Assembly (NCBI GenBank): GCA_013399855.1
Contig: VXAY01002371.1
Span: 2,502,379 to 2,566,378, forward strand
Reading direction: 5' to 3'
Origin: Oxyruncus cristatus
Taxonomy: Eukaryota > Chordata > Aves > Passeriformes > Cotingidae
Length of the DNA stretch: 64,000 bases
In this document: positions 14,001-26,598 of the stretch, in pieces
Layout of the letters: each line of letters opens with the position of its first letter
How positions within the stretch are numbered: position 1 is the stretch's first letter
Notes under the pieces: generated by a model
What the model was told of the DNA's origin: nothing
Databases searched by the model: none
Seen by the model: the letters and a program-made list of their open reading frames with translations, nothing else
Translations under genes and position numbers: made by a program

Positions 14001-15349
14001 CAAATCTCTGACTTTGTACTCCTAAAGACATTAGATCCAGACTGACGAACTGAAAGTGGCCACCAGGAGCCCAAGACTTGTTGAAATAAGTGTGTAGGGG
14101 CACACTTATTTTATAATTTACATTAACAGAAATCAGTACAAAAATTAGGATGAGTGTATCATACCACATATCATATCCAAATTTCAATATTCAAGATGCT
14201 CTGAAATATGATTAGCAGAGGGTAAACAAATGATCTCTTCCTGATTCCCATCCATACAAACTCCTGACAACAAGCAGGAATGCAGGCAGCCCCTAAAACA
14301 CCGAGCTCCAAAACATGAAATCATAGTCTCAAACTCCTTCTACTACAGTATGGTTTTGTCAAATCTGGACTTCAGTGAGTCCCATGTTGAGAGGTGCTTT
14401 GAATAGAGAAACTACAACTATTTCTGTAAATTTACTTTGTTAGGCAATCTTGGCTTGCAAAATGCAAGCTTCTTATCAGAAGAGGTAAGAGGAACTTAGT
14501 CATCTGGACAACTTCTTCTATTATGTCCTTAGGTGTTCCCTTTTTCAAACACACACACAGACACAGACCCACGTACACTTCAGTGTAAAGTTAATCAACC
14601 TGATAATATTTGTAAATGGCGAAGAGATTCCCCGTGCCTTTTTCCACTCCACTTCTTACTTTTATGTGGTCATGAGACACACCATCACTCAGGACTAAAT
14701 TCTGAAATTACATAGATGATCATGACAAGGTGGTCACAGAGTCTCTGGCTTCACAATTATGAATTCTTTCAGTCTTATCTGGTGCATCCTGTGCTAGATT
14801 CTCCAAAAATGTCTGTCTCAGCCTACCTAAGATCTTCCTTAAGGGCAACACATCAGGCTCAAGGTCTGAATGTTTTCTGTAGAGCAAGTAAGAGGCTTAT
14901 GCTGGTATACAGACTGTATTTTCAATCTCTGTTTGATTCTCAGTTACAGGACAAATTTCAGATGTATGTATTCTTTCAATTTGGACGGATGGGGGAAAAA
15001 AAGGGAAACTAGAGAAATGAGATTGTTAGATTACACATTATATCACTACCCAACAACTTAATCTGATTTTGCCTTTACTGGTTACAGTCAGTCCTCACTG
15101 TGATTCGAGAGACCTACTGAACTAAAAATATTAAGCTTAGGATTCATTTGCAGTAGTGACTTTTTAGTACTAGATTTATCTCAGTCTCATTCTGAATGTT
15201 TTTTTCCTTTGGTTTTGCTTTTTCTGTGTGTGGGAAAGGAGACCATTTCCGCTGCAAATAAAGCATAGTTTTAAACAGGTAAATCTGCCAAAGCAGCTTA
15301 TGTCCATCATTGCTGGCAATCAGCCACCAATTTTGTCCAGTCATAGGAG

Positions 15350-15368
15350 AAAAAAAAAAAAAAAAAAA
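15350..15368. repeat. Poly-A run (19)
   Basis: An uninterrupted A-run with no recognisable retro-copy upstream, so it is a simple homopolymer. Confidence 0.9.
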
Positions 15369-17314
15369 GATTTCTGGAGAACAGATGATCAGCATCCTGT
15401 AGCACTGATTTGAGACAGAGTGAAAGAGGTCATGCAAATGCAGCATATGGCTTTCAGTGGCAAGCTATTGAGTTGTGTCTTTATTTCTCAGCAACTCAGG
15501 TACAAATGTTTCTATGCCAGACAATGCCCACAAATCTAGAGGATAATGCCTATAAATAAATGTGAACCAATAACCACTGCACATTCTTAATTATATGCAA
15601 ATCAGCTATTAACAAGCTTTTAATTCTTTCTGTTTCTGCAGCGAAAAGGTGAAAAATGTTGAAGTACAGATAATGCTAAAATAACTTGCTGTCATCGAAG
15701 TTAATTATTAGTAAAAGATGTAATTAAATTGGAAGTTTTTGGAGTGAAAAGGAATCAAAGTAACAGTTTTTAGCAAAAGAAGCTAGAGAAAACCAGAAGG
15801 TAATAATGGACTGGTAAGAAACTAGTCTAATTACATGGACTCAGGGCTTTAAATTATTTGGTAACTGAAGTAATCAGTTAGAAAACAAGATCCATTTATC
15901 AGGAAGAGAGAAGAAATGGAGGTAGTTCTTTATAACAGACTAATAAACAGGTCTTCTTTTTGCCAGAGCAAGTGCAAGACAATGCTGCAGGATCAGAGAA
16001 ATAAGACTCAGCAGCTACCTGTCACCTAGTAATTAGCAAACAGTCAAATCCTGAGGGGGATCAAGCGAGTAATGATGGTATAGACATTTTGATCGTACTC
16101 TGAACTGAAATTATAAGTTCAGACGAAAGACATCTGTTTTTTTGTATGTAAGGATTTTGAAACAGAATACCAAGGCCACAGTCAGAAAATTAGGTTTGAT
16201 TTCTCCCTGAGGTAGATCCTCAGAGGAATGCAGATATTGTACAGTGCCTCCACAATAAACTACTAGAATAAACCCAAACTTTAGGGCTAACATGCTTTTA
16301 GATGTTGATTGCTCACAAACAATAACACAATTAAAACTCTCACCATAGTAATTTTTATGCTCAGATATGTAAAGCAGCTTTTCTATTTTTGTTTCTCAAG
16401 GCTTGGATATTGCTGTTCTCAATATCCAATCTCCTTTTCCCAGTATTTTTCTTTTCAACATTTCTACCTGTCAGAAGCCTGTATGGATTCCTTTTACTTT
16501 AATTTCCTTTTTTCTTTCATGTCTATGTGTATTCCTATGTGTTAGTTTGTTCTGTTTCCTTGAAAATAAATTACTCAAAGCTTTCCACCTAACTTAAGTT
16601 TATCTTGTTGGTAGATATGAGGAAAGCATTACAAGACTTTTTTTGTTTGTTTTTTTGTGAAATGGGCTTTTTCTCTTCAGGGTCATTTAATCTTCCACTC
16701 AGCTCTGATTTCTGTGCTTTACACTTTTTCCTTTGGCAACAAGAAGTAGCTAAGTGTCCAGAATTTTGATCAATCAACTCCAATCTTTTCCTTCCCTACA
16801 AAGTGCAATGCACATTTTTGTTTAGATCTGTTTATATTTTTTTTAATTACCTGTGAGAATACTATAATTCAGCTTGATATTTTTAAACTTCTTCAGAAGA
16901 TTGTGAGAACAGCTCGAACACCTTAACGACTGGCAGTAATGTTACGTTAATTAACTACACCATTGAACATAGATTCCAGATTTGGTCTCATGCAAAATAC
17001 AAAGCTGCTGGAAATTAGTATTTCAGTTGGAAAAAACTCATTGTATTGTCATGCCTGTTGTTTTAAACAGCTGCAGGCTATAAAATTTTCAAGTTTGGTT
17101 ACTAACATATAATGGTGTAGAAAACTTGAAGAAAATAGACCGGTGAAACTTACAGTGTGATTCTTCAAACATGCTGTGAAAGTGCAAGTCACAATTTTTT
17201 AGCCAAATTTTAAAGTACTTCCTATTCCTGATAACACAGTTCCCACTATTTTGGCCCTCTGATAGGAACACCCAGCTATTAATAATAAACAGAAATAACT
17301 ACTAATAACTACCA

Positions 17315-17368
17315 GTAGGTACATGTGGACCTGATTTCTATTGGTAGATAGATGTGCACCTGATTTTT
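17315..17368. repeat. Imperfect tandem duplication, 29-bp offset
   Basis: The 25-base stretch at 17315-17339 (GTAGGTACATGTGGACCTGA...) recurs at 17344-17368 with a few changes. Confidence 0.85.
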
Positions 17369-19089
17369 AGAACCAAACTGGTACTTAAACAGCTCGCTAA
17401 TTTTGGGAACTATTCTTTCTGACTGCAGTTAAGGCCATGTTGCCTCCTACACTTTCATAGGAGTTGGTGAGCATGAGACCTTTCTCTGTTTCACTTCCAA
17501 TCTGGAAAGTGATACTAACTTTTCTTACTTCCCTCAAAGGTCAAAATGTGTTACTTCATTACATATTTGCATACCCCTTTCTAAAGCCCAGCCAAAAAAA
17601 AATAAATAAATAAAATGAAAACCACCTTGAGTACTTGGTAAGAATTAGCACAATGGCATACCATTATTTTATCTCATTCATAAATGTATGTAAATTCCTA
17701 CTCAATAAATGTTTGAATTTCCTATTCAAACCTGATGACTTCTTACTGATAAATATAAATACAAAGTGTAATTATTTTTGTGCAGACACAAGTGTCCCCA
17801 GGGAACACAGGATTTAAATGTGCCCAAGATCTCAAATAAAAACACAGAGACAGTAAAGCATGTACTCTTAGTCTCTCAGAAACCAGATGTAAACACAAAA
17901 ATTAACTGTTCATGATTCCTTCTATTTATTCAAATCACTTCTGGCAGCTGGTCACACCTCTAGCTTTCTTAGTAACCACATAAATGAAAAGGTAGGCTCA
18001 GGATTATGAAAGAAAAAGAATTATGCAACAAGGCTGTGTACAAGCTCACCAAAGTGACCAAACAAAAGGCCATTCTGGAAAGCAAGACCAAGAAAGCAGA
18101 TTATACAACTAAACTCCTTTCTATGATACACTGCAATACAGAAGCAGCAGTTTTCTGGTCCTCAGTCAGTCAGCCAGCCAGAAAAAGAATCAAACAAATA
18201 ACAAAAAACCCCACAACATAATAAACTTCTGTCTCTTTGGGAAGAAGAAAGCTTTACAAAAAGATTCAAGGCTTTTTATTCAAACGTATTTTCGAATCTT
18301 ATTCTTCCTGCAATGCACAACTTCAGTAATGCAAACCAGCCAGAAATCCAGGTTAATTAGACTTATGTCCTGTCCTATCAGTCTCAAACCAGAGTATGAT
18401 CATCCATGTTTTATTACTGCAACTCACACCTGCTAACAAAACTTTATGCCCGGAGACTTCTGATAACACAATGGCTTGATGACATTTGTTTTTCCACTGA
18501 TTTGTGACTGATGATTGGATAGCCTCACCTCTATCTCTCCAGTCCACAAACTTGACTTTTGGCTGCTTTAAAAATTCCTCACCCCACCCCACCTCACCAC
18601 GGCCTGAGCTTCTGTGACAATTCACTTCACTGGGCAAAAAAGGCCAGCTGGGCTACAGATCTGAGTGAAGGGTCAGTTCCCAAACACCTCTCTCCTCATT
18701 AGGATGGGAGCACAAGCTTTGTGACTTCCATTAAAAGGTATCTCTTGTCCTCACTGTAACAAGTGACATCATGTTCACCTGGGAGTGAATGGAATAGGAA
18801 CATCCAGGTTGCAAAACAGCACCCAAGTATGCAGCCAATTCAGCTACCAGCAGAGAATGACTGGGCTGGTAGAGCTTCTGGATTAGTTAGATTAGCTCAC
18901 AATTGTTGTAACTGGTGATACTGATTCTCGATTCTCTCTCCTGAAAACTACATGGTGTTTCTGGACCACCCAGGGGGTTTTGTTGCTGTTATTAACAGGA
19001 GTCAAGTTAAAGACAAAATTAGGCTGTATTTGTAACTGCCTACTAAGCAAGTATCAGTTTGCAGTCTCAGAACTGGGAATGGCTGCACC

Positions 19090-19112
19090 TTTTTTTTTTT
19101 TTTTTTTTTTTT
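19090..19112. repeat. Poly-T run (23)
   Basis: There are 23 consecutive T immediately left of the gap at 19132. Confidence 0.95.
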
Positions 19113-19131
19113 AAATTTAAAAGGCGCTTTA

Positions 19132-19171
19132 NNNNNNNNNNNNNNNNNNNNNNNNNNNNNNNNNNNNNNNN
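19132..19171. other. Assembly gap (40 N) flanked by a near-identical repeat
   Basis: Just left of the gap (19107-19131) and just right of it (19172-19196) the same 25 bases occur with two differences, around TTTTTTAAAT..AAAAGGCGCT. A run of 23 T precedes the left copy. The two contig ends may overlap without having been merged. Confidence 0.99.
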
Positions 19172-20640
19172 TTTTTTAAATCTAAAAGGCGCTATAAGCA
19201 GGTGAGTATTTCGCTTTGCTACACTGGTTTGGCCTCAAATCATCTTGAATACTGTGCTCTTGCATATGAAGGGGTTTTTTTTCTCTCCAAGACCAGAAAA
19301 CTAACAGTAATACTCTTCACATACAATTGCTGTTGTAGTTCATTCCATTCACCTTATGGAAAGAAGATTTTTCCTTTGTTTTAATGAGCTTAAGATAAAG
19401 CCTTTACAGAACAGCTGCTGCATTCACAAGGTCTGGAAGTGAGCAGCTTTCTTGCAATAGGACCTTAAGTAAAGACTTACAGAAATCCACACTGTGTATT
19501 GGAAAAGCTGTGCCTATCCAGGTATGCCAACAGGGAGCCATGACAGCCTATGCAGTTATGACAAGATACATGAGCTGGCCTGTATGAGTGAGGTCCAGGA
19601 AGCATTGGAATGGTCAACCACCTTTGTACACGCCTTCGACATCACTGGATGATGAATTTTCCCTGGGAATTATACTGGCATAGCTAAAAAGAACCTCAGC
19701 CATTTGGGTAAACTAAATTGTAACAGCAGCAATGGCTATGTGGATACAAGATGTATTAAATGTTCCAGATACATCTCTTTTCTGGGTGAATACAACGGTC
19801 TTTAACTTGAAGATTCAGAGGTTTTTCAGGTTTGAGTCACAAGCCTAACAGTGTTCTAAAGAGATTATATACATTCTCCATAGTCACTTAAACCAATGTA
19901 CATCAGCAAGGGCATTATCCTCTTGAAAGTACTAAAGACTATGTAACAAATACTGAAAAGTAATTACATAAAATCTTGTGAAAGTACAGTAAAAGAATTT
20001 TCACAGATTACATGTCAGTATGTTAATGTTTATGTTCCATATAATGAAACTCCAAAAAATATTTCACAACGCTATATGTTAACAACAATGACTCCTCAAG
20101 GGAAAGCATGAAAGACAAATAAACCAGGGAGAGCAGGTTGAGGTATAACGTCTTGGCCACCAAGCAAGCTGTACTAGGGCTGACCTGGAGTCCAAGAAGT
20201 GTCCTCACCGTGTAGTAACTCGGCACTACTCCTCCTTCCACGTGCACCTTGAGGCTACTTATCCTGAAACATCAAGCTGCTTTTCTGCTAGTTCCCTAAC
20301 AGTTTTGATATTGAATTAAAATAATCACTGAGAACCTAAAATAACCAGGATCTGATTCAAGGTACAGGATGGAGGCTAGCTTTTACTGTTAGCCCTAATT
20401 TCATTACATCCCTTCTGCAAGAACATTATACATGGAGAGGCCCTAATTTAGTCTACTAACAAATGAGAATAATAAAACTTACACCCCCAAATACTAGCAA
20501 TCAGATTTTGAATATAAAAATTAGCTGTGTGACTAAGAAGCCAGTTATAACTCCTTGTAAAATGTAATATATTTGAAACATCTCTTTTTCATTTTCCATG
20601 AAGACATAAATTCCCAGAGAGGGTTTTTTGATGGGCTTGG

Positions 20641-20661
20641 TTTTCTTTTCTTTTCTTTCTT
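20641..20661. repeat. Simple repeat (TTTTC)n
   Basis: About four units of TTTTC, decaying into TTTCTTC. Confidence 0.85.
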
Positions 20662-23600
20662 CTATTTTAAACAGACTATTGGATTCTTAATAAGTTGTTG
20701 ACACTTCCCTCAAAAAGCTCTTTCTCATCTTGATGAAAGGCAGAACAAGTAGCCTATTTTCTTGCACCCAGTAATAGACGTCTCACTTGGATACATACAA
20801 CTACCAACTAGAAAACCTCTGTGTGAGTCTAAAATTAGAATTCAGTGATATGACTCACAAGGAGAAGCTTTGTGACAGAAAAGAGGATATTTTTTAAGCA
20901 AATGAAGCCTAAACTGTTAAACAAAAATGGCATTCTAGAAAAAAAGTATATGGAATAAATTGCTAATAATTGTTAGGTGTTATTTTTTATCTACCTGCAA
21001 GTATATTCTCTGAAGTATATTAGCATCCTGATAGATAAAGACGGTGAAGGCTCTGATTTCTACAGGCAAAACATGATAATGGGAAACCTTTAAAAAAGGT
21101 AGAACTTTCTCACTGAAATATTTTGCCTTTACACTACAGAAGTCTCTACATCAGTATACAAGCATGGCCAGCAATAGTTCCTCTACAAAATCATTTTAAT
21201 GTTTATTAATTAGTAACAAGGTACCAGCGTCATGTCTTCCTGTAATTTTCAGTTTTTCTAGTGTTAAAAACTAACAGATGTGGTATTCCCAAAGGGAAGG
21301 TTATATATGATAATAATGACAATAAGCTATGTTCAAATTTAATAATACACCATAATGTATTGTAGTAAGTTACTACAGCACAGCTCTGAGGAGATAAAGT
21401 TTAATTTTTCAAGCCTGCAGTACACTGTAATAGAACCAGGAAATGAATTAGATGTCACAGAAAACTGACAAATTGTCTAACCTGCATAGAAAAAGCTGAC
21501 ACTGTAATATTTTGAAGATTTTCTGCTTCCTGATACCCCCAACCCAAAGCTATTACTAAAGTAACTGTCTAACAGCCTGTCAGAATAGAGGGAGTGCTCT
21601 CAAAAATAATCATTGCGTAATATTTCCTTCTCAAAATCTTTATCTTCATTAAACCCTCAAAATTGACACATAATTGCTCCTATCTAGCCTTCCTGAAATA
21701 TCACCCTCTTCACACCAGTAACAAATATGGCAGATGTTATTTTAAGACAAAGTCTCAACCGAAAACTGGTTTTGAGCCTCAGACGGTGCGTTATCATAAC
21801 CAGCAAGGAACAGCCGCAGTGTGGATGCCTACACACGAACTTGTCAAATCATCCAGAGCAGTATGGAGCTGCTGAAGACAGGGTCGTATAAAATACAACT
21901 TGCCTGACACGTTTTGGATATCCACTGTATTTAAGATGCAAAATTTTTATCCACTGTCTGTAAAATTATCCAAGGAAGATTTTTGCATTTTGCCTCATAC
22001 ATTTTGTGCAACAAATCCTGTCAGTTTCTCAAGAGTAGCATATGAGAAGAATTTCAGTTTTTGAACTGTGTTACTCCAAGATCAAACAAAAGCAATCTCT
22101 GAAACACTAGCATGTCAACCATTTTCTGCCCTTAAGATATAATTTATCCCAGATAAAAATTGGATAAATATGTTAATTTTTTCTTAAATAGCAGCTCAAA
22201 TGCAAATACATGTTTGTCATTTATAACACCTGTGTGATCTTTAGTGCTTTTTATCCTGGTTGATCAAAAACCAAGCTGAAAGAGGGGCACAGGTTATTTA
22301 ACCAACATATGGGAGCTGTACTGTCATCACCAAAAGTGCAGGCATGAAAAAAAATTAATAGGAATATGCTGATTTTCATTGTTAATTTTGTGATTAAAAA
22401 GCAGTAGAAAAAGTTTAAGCAATGAGATGGCAATATTAACTTTGAAAAGTTTTTTAAAAATTCATTTTAAATCACTAATTTGGAATTTGTTAACCACAAA
22501 AAAACCTCTAAAAATAAAAAAAAAAATAGGATCATGACTCACTAAAATACATTGTGCATTGCACATACTGCCCCAGGACTGTGTTCTCATTGAAGAGAAC
22601 ACAAAGTGAAAGCTAACTGCAGTGAAAAAAGAAATAAAAAAACACCAGCATATGGTTCTTTCCACTGAGATACTTACTGCTCTATATGTCAAAACAGTCT
22701 AACTATATGACAAAATATTCTAATACAACATGATACCTAAATTCCCTTCATATTTTAGTCACTTGTGTACTAGTGAAATGTTTTGATTGTATCCTTTCCC
22801 CCATGTTTTTGCAATACCTACAAGTAGCTCAGAACATATCTTTGCCAGCAATACATCAGATTGTTACCAACAGATACCTGGGTCAGAAGAAACACGAAGT
22901 GGATTCTCACTGGAATTGTTTGCATACGCATAAACCAAAATGAATCACTTCTAAAAATGGTGATTTTACAGGTTGCCTTGGCAGGTTCCTTATCAAATGT
23001 AAACTAATATTTAACTTGAATATCTCCAGCTGTAGACTAACCCTTTTATATGTTTTTATCGTAGTAAATGAAAACACTTGATCTCTTTCATCTTTGTTTT
23101 CACCCTTTAATGATTTTATTTTCAGCTATGATGGGGTTTTTTTCCAGCTGTCTTAACCTTCACACATAAACCTTATATTTCAATATTTTGTTCTGAAATA
23201 GTATGAACATAAATTTTCTCACATGGAAAAAAAATAAAAAAAGAGATTGGAATCCTACTAGAATTCCTCTTGTTAATTAACATGTGGGCTGTAATGTTAT
23301 TCAGATTCCCAATCCATCATTTATATTTACTTGGCCTTCAGGTCATATGGTCTTGTGCTGGCTTCAGCTGGGATATCAAAGGGTATTTTCTTCACATTGG
23401 CTATTATGGGGCTACGTTTTGGATACCAGTCAATAAAGTTAAAAGTGTTTACCTTCCCTTAATGCACTGCCAATGAGTAAAGAATTGCCTCAGTTACAAG
23501 ATTTGCTCACCTAAGAGACTAATAATAATTTACACTGGCATCTTCTGTAATGCAAGAATCTTTTTAATCCAAGAAAGATACAGGCATTGAACCGGGACAT

Positions 23601-24182
23601 TTTAACTAGTGAAAGATAGAAAAGGCAACAGCAGCACCACACGGAATCAGTACAGACAAGCAAACTGGATAGAAGGAAACCTTGACCAGAGCAGTGTTTG
23701 TAATGTGGGGGTAAAAGTCACCTGTGCAAGATGAGCAACATGCCCTTCCTGATCAAGCACACCTTTTCAATTTTGCTCACATTTCCAAACATGATCTCGC
23801 ACTTTGGTTTTGTAATCAATTAAACAGTAAATGCCACTGAAAGGGCAGACCCTACCTCTCCCCAGGAGCTCACCTAGCCTCTGCAAACCGATTCTCATTT
23901 GGTTCAGGTCTAAGGTAAGAGGAGGAAGAGTACTGGTGGAAGGAAAGTTTGGAATGTGCATGCAGTGAAGCAAGCTGTCTTTTAGCAGCAGGTATTTGCT
24001 AAATCAACTTAGCTTAATGTTAAACTGTGGCTCTTGTCACTCTTGACTTAGAGAGAAAACAAAGGAAAACACCAATGAAAGGACATATTAACCAAAAAAA
24101 TGTACTGTTTAGTTAATGGCTACTGGTATGGCAAAGAAATGCTGGAATGTCAAAGGGAGGAAAAGAAGAGCCAAAACTTACA

Positions 24183-24212
24183 GGGAAGGGTGGAGGGGGC
24201 AGAGAGGGTGGG
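24183..24212 (+). other. G-quadruplex motif in a purine tract
   Basis: GGG AA GGG TGGA GGGGG CAGAGA GGG T GGG gives five G-tracts within 30 bases, continuing into GGAAGGAAGG. The whole stretch is almost pure purine, which also favours triplex formation. Confidence 0.8.
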
Positions 24213-26506
24213 AAGGAAGGACAACCCAGAAGAAAACCCAACCCACAACATTCTCTGAATAGTGCTAATGCAATGAAGGCCTGAAAATTACAGATGATAC
24301 TCAGTTGTAGGTAATTCTACTTAAAATAAGGCTGGACTTGAAGATAATTTGACCTTCCTGTATCAAAGCTTTTTTAGAGTGTATGAAAGTTACAAGAATT
24401 ATGTCTCCTTTCCAGCACAGTGAGTCTTCATGCATGACCATGTTGTTTGCTTTGCCACACGATAGCTTTTCCTACACAATGAAGTGTCTCTAGAGTGAGT
24501 TTACAAAAAGCCCAGATACCCACAATCTAAAGTGAGTTTAGGAGCTTAATAAGAGCAGTGGTGCAACCCAGAACCAAACGGGAGATTGAGAAGAAATTTT
24601 TTATGCTTCCGTATCATTTGTAGAGGTTTTGTAAGACAACAAAGTGCTTGTTTTGTAACATTATATTGTTTGAATTGATGTACTTTGTACATCCCACAGC
24701 TGGTTTTAATAAATGGGGTTAAAATGGACAACAGTCTCAAAATATCAGTTATACCACAGTAACCTAATGGGCGTGGCATGTATGTTAGGTTGTAGTGCAG
24801 TCTGGATATTTGTGATCCACTACAGAAAAGGACAAAAGCACCCTGCTTGACTAAATGATGACCCAATAATGAACACAATGATAGTCATAAAAATCTCCAC
24901 TGAGAACAGACTACTAAATGAGAAATTGTAAGGAAAAAAAAACTGAAGGAGGGAAAAGTGGGAATGAGAAAAACCTGTAGTAATAGTATGCTATAGTGAC
25001 TGTTCAACACCACCTTACAAGGCAGGAAGAGCAAGCCAGCATACAGGAGTGACAAGGTCCTGAGGAATAGGGCACTTTCTTTTTCTTTTCCTTTTTCCTT
25101 TTTTGTATTTTATTTCAGAATAGTATGAGCACAACTGCAGTTTACCTGTGAGAGTGCATACTAATGGAAAAGACTGAAATTCATCATGGCAGAGACTGCA
25201 AAGATAGAAGAGCTTACTAGACTGTCTTCCAACTCTCCTTCCTTTGATATTTGTAGGTATTAGAAATATTTTAAGTATTCAGTGTATAGTTATAATGCCA
25301 GTGAAACTTGCACTTCCTATAGGCTAAGGAGCAGTGCTCTTGTGACAACTGGCTTTAATTCCCAGAGAAACCTGAAACAAAATCCCAGGAATATAATTCA
25401 TATTGATGATGCACACCAGTTCTGCTTGGGGTTTATGAGTGCTCTTATAATATGAACAAGTCAACTAGGAAGCATAAGATACTGTACAAAACCTAGAACT
25501 GTACTAGCAAGGAATAAATTGTGCAAAGACAATTCCATGAAAGGATGTCAGCAGGTCATTCTGTAGTAGCATGAGGTTGGGTTCCTCATGCTTAAATTCA
25601 GCAACGAACCAGGTGTTTTCTCTGTATTCTCCTGTCTCTCCCTGCAGCAATGAGAAGAGATAGGCAGTTTAAGAGAATCAGAAGAGTTACACTCTTCTGA
25701 AACGTATGACTCAGGCTGCATTAGCTCCTGTACTAATCACAACACCCTTTCAGTCCCTGAAAGCCCGACTTGCCTGACTCAGGCAGGACAGACCTGGCAG
25801 CCCCTGAACACCAAGCAGGGTCATGCTGTTCCAGCAAGCACTGAGGGAAGGCTAAGCAGTCAGCAGAAGCTGGCTGAAAGATGCTACATGCAGCAAAGGG
25901 CATGTGTCTAGCAAAAGAGTGAGATAGAGGGCACCTACGACTTCTGTGGGTTTATATCTATCTTCCCAATTATGATTAACCTTTCCTCAGAGCCACCTCC
26001 ACCCTCTCCATTTGAAGTGGTAAGGCCACTCTTTTCTGCAACCTGCACCTATTATATATGTTGTAAAATCCCCAGAATTAAAATATAAAAGGAAGGATTT
26101 TTTTGTTTCAAAAATATACCCTTTGTAATTAAAATTCAAATGACAAAGGATCATACTCCTTCTGGAGAGGCCTGTTTCTCTCTTGAGTGTAGACTGAGCT
26201 ATAATGAATAGCCCTATGTCTCAATTTTTATTAGGATCAGAGAGATGATTAAGTTAGAGATTGTAGATCTTGTCCTCAGTGCCCGCCTCTCTCCTATGCC
26301 CTCCCTGGCGTAGACTGAAGGAGTAGATGCTCCATTCTTCTGAGCTGAGAGAGCTATACTGCAGCAAGTCTTTGTCTGGGCACCCCGGGATAAGACGGGT
26401 TCTGTATAAACTTGCATACAAACCCACTGTCCAGCACACTGCACATCTTCATGGCTGTTTGTCCCAAGTGGATTTCTAAGCCAGTCAGATACAGTGTTAT
26501 TCAAAA

Positions 26507-26526
26507 ACTCTGTACATGTACAGAGT
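26507..26526. repeat. Perfect 20-bp palindrome
   Basis: ACTCTGTACATGTACAGAGT equals its own reverse complement. It lies in the SYNE1 intron, about 50 bp left of a poly-A run. Confidence 0.95.
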
Positions 26527-26576
26527 GTATTGCAAGTGTCACAATTACCAAAGGAAAGTGGCTGAAAAATATTTCA

Positions 26577-26598
26577 TAAAAAAAAAAAAAAAAAAAAA
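26577..26598. repeat. Poly-A run with CCACC/AAAACCCC border
   Basis: About 22 A are followed by ACCACCACAAAAAACCCCAACC. No coding remnant precedes it that would suggest a processed pseudogene. Confidence 0.9.

Larger units (their letters stand above)
8051..19089. other. Intronic stretch, nothing recognised
   Basis: About 11 kb of AT-rich sequence with A-runs (about 9247-9260), a CACACA patch at about 14552 and an AAAT repeat at about 17596. No exon, RNA gene or transposon was recognised by eye. An AT-rich patch at 15560-15650 holds an ATGCAAAT octamer. Confidence 0.55.
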
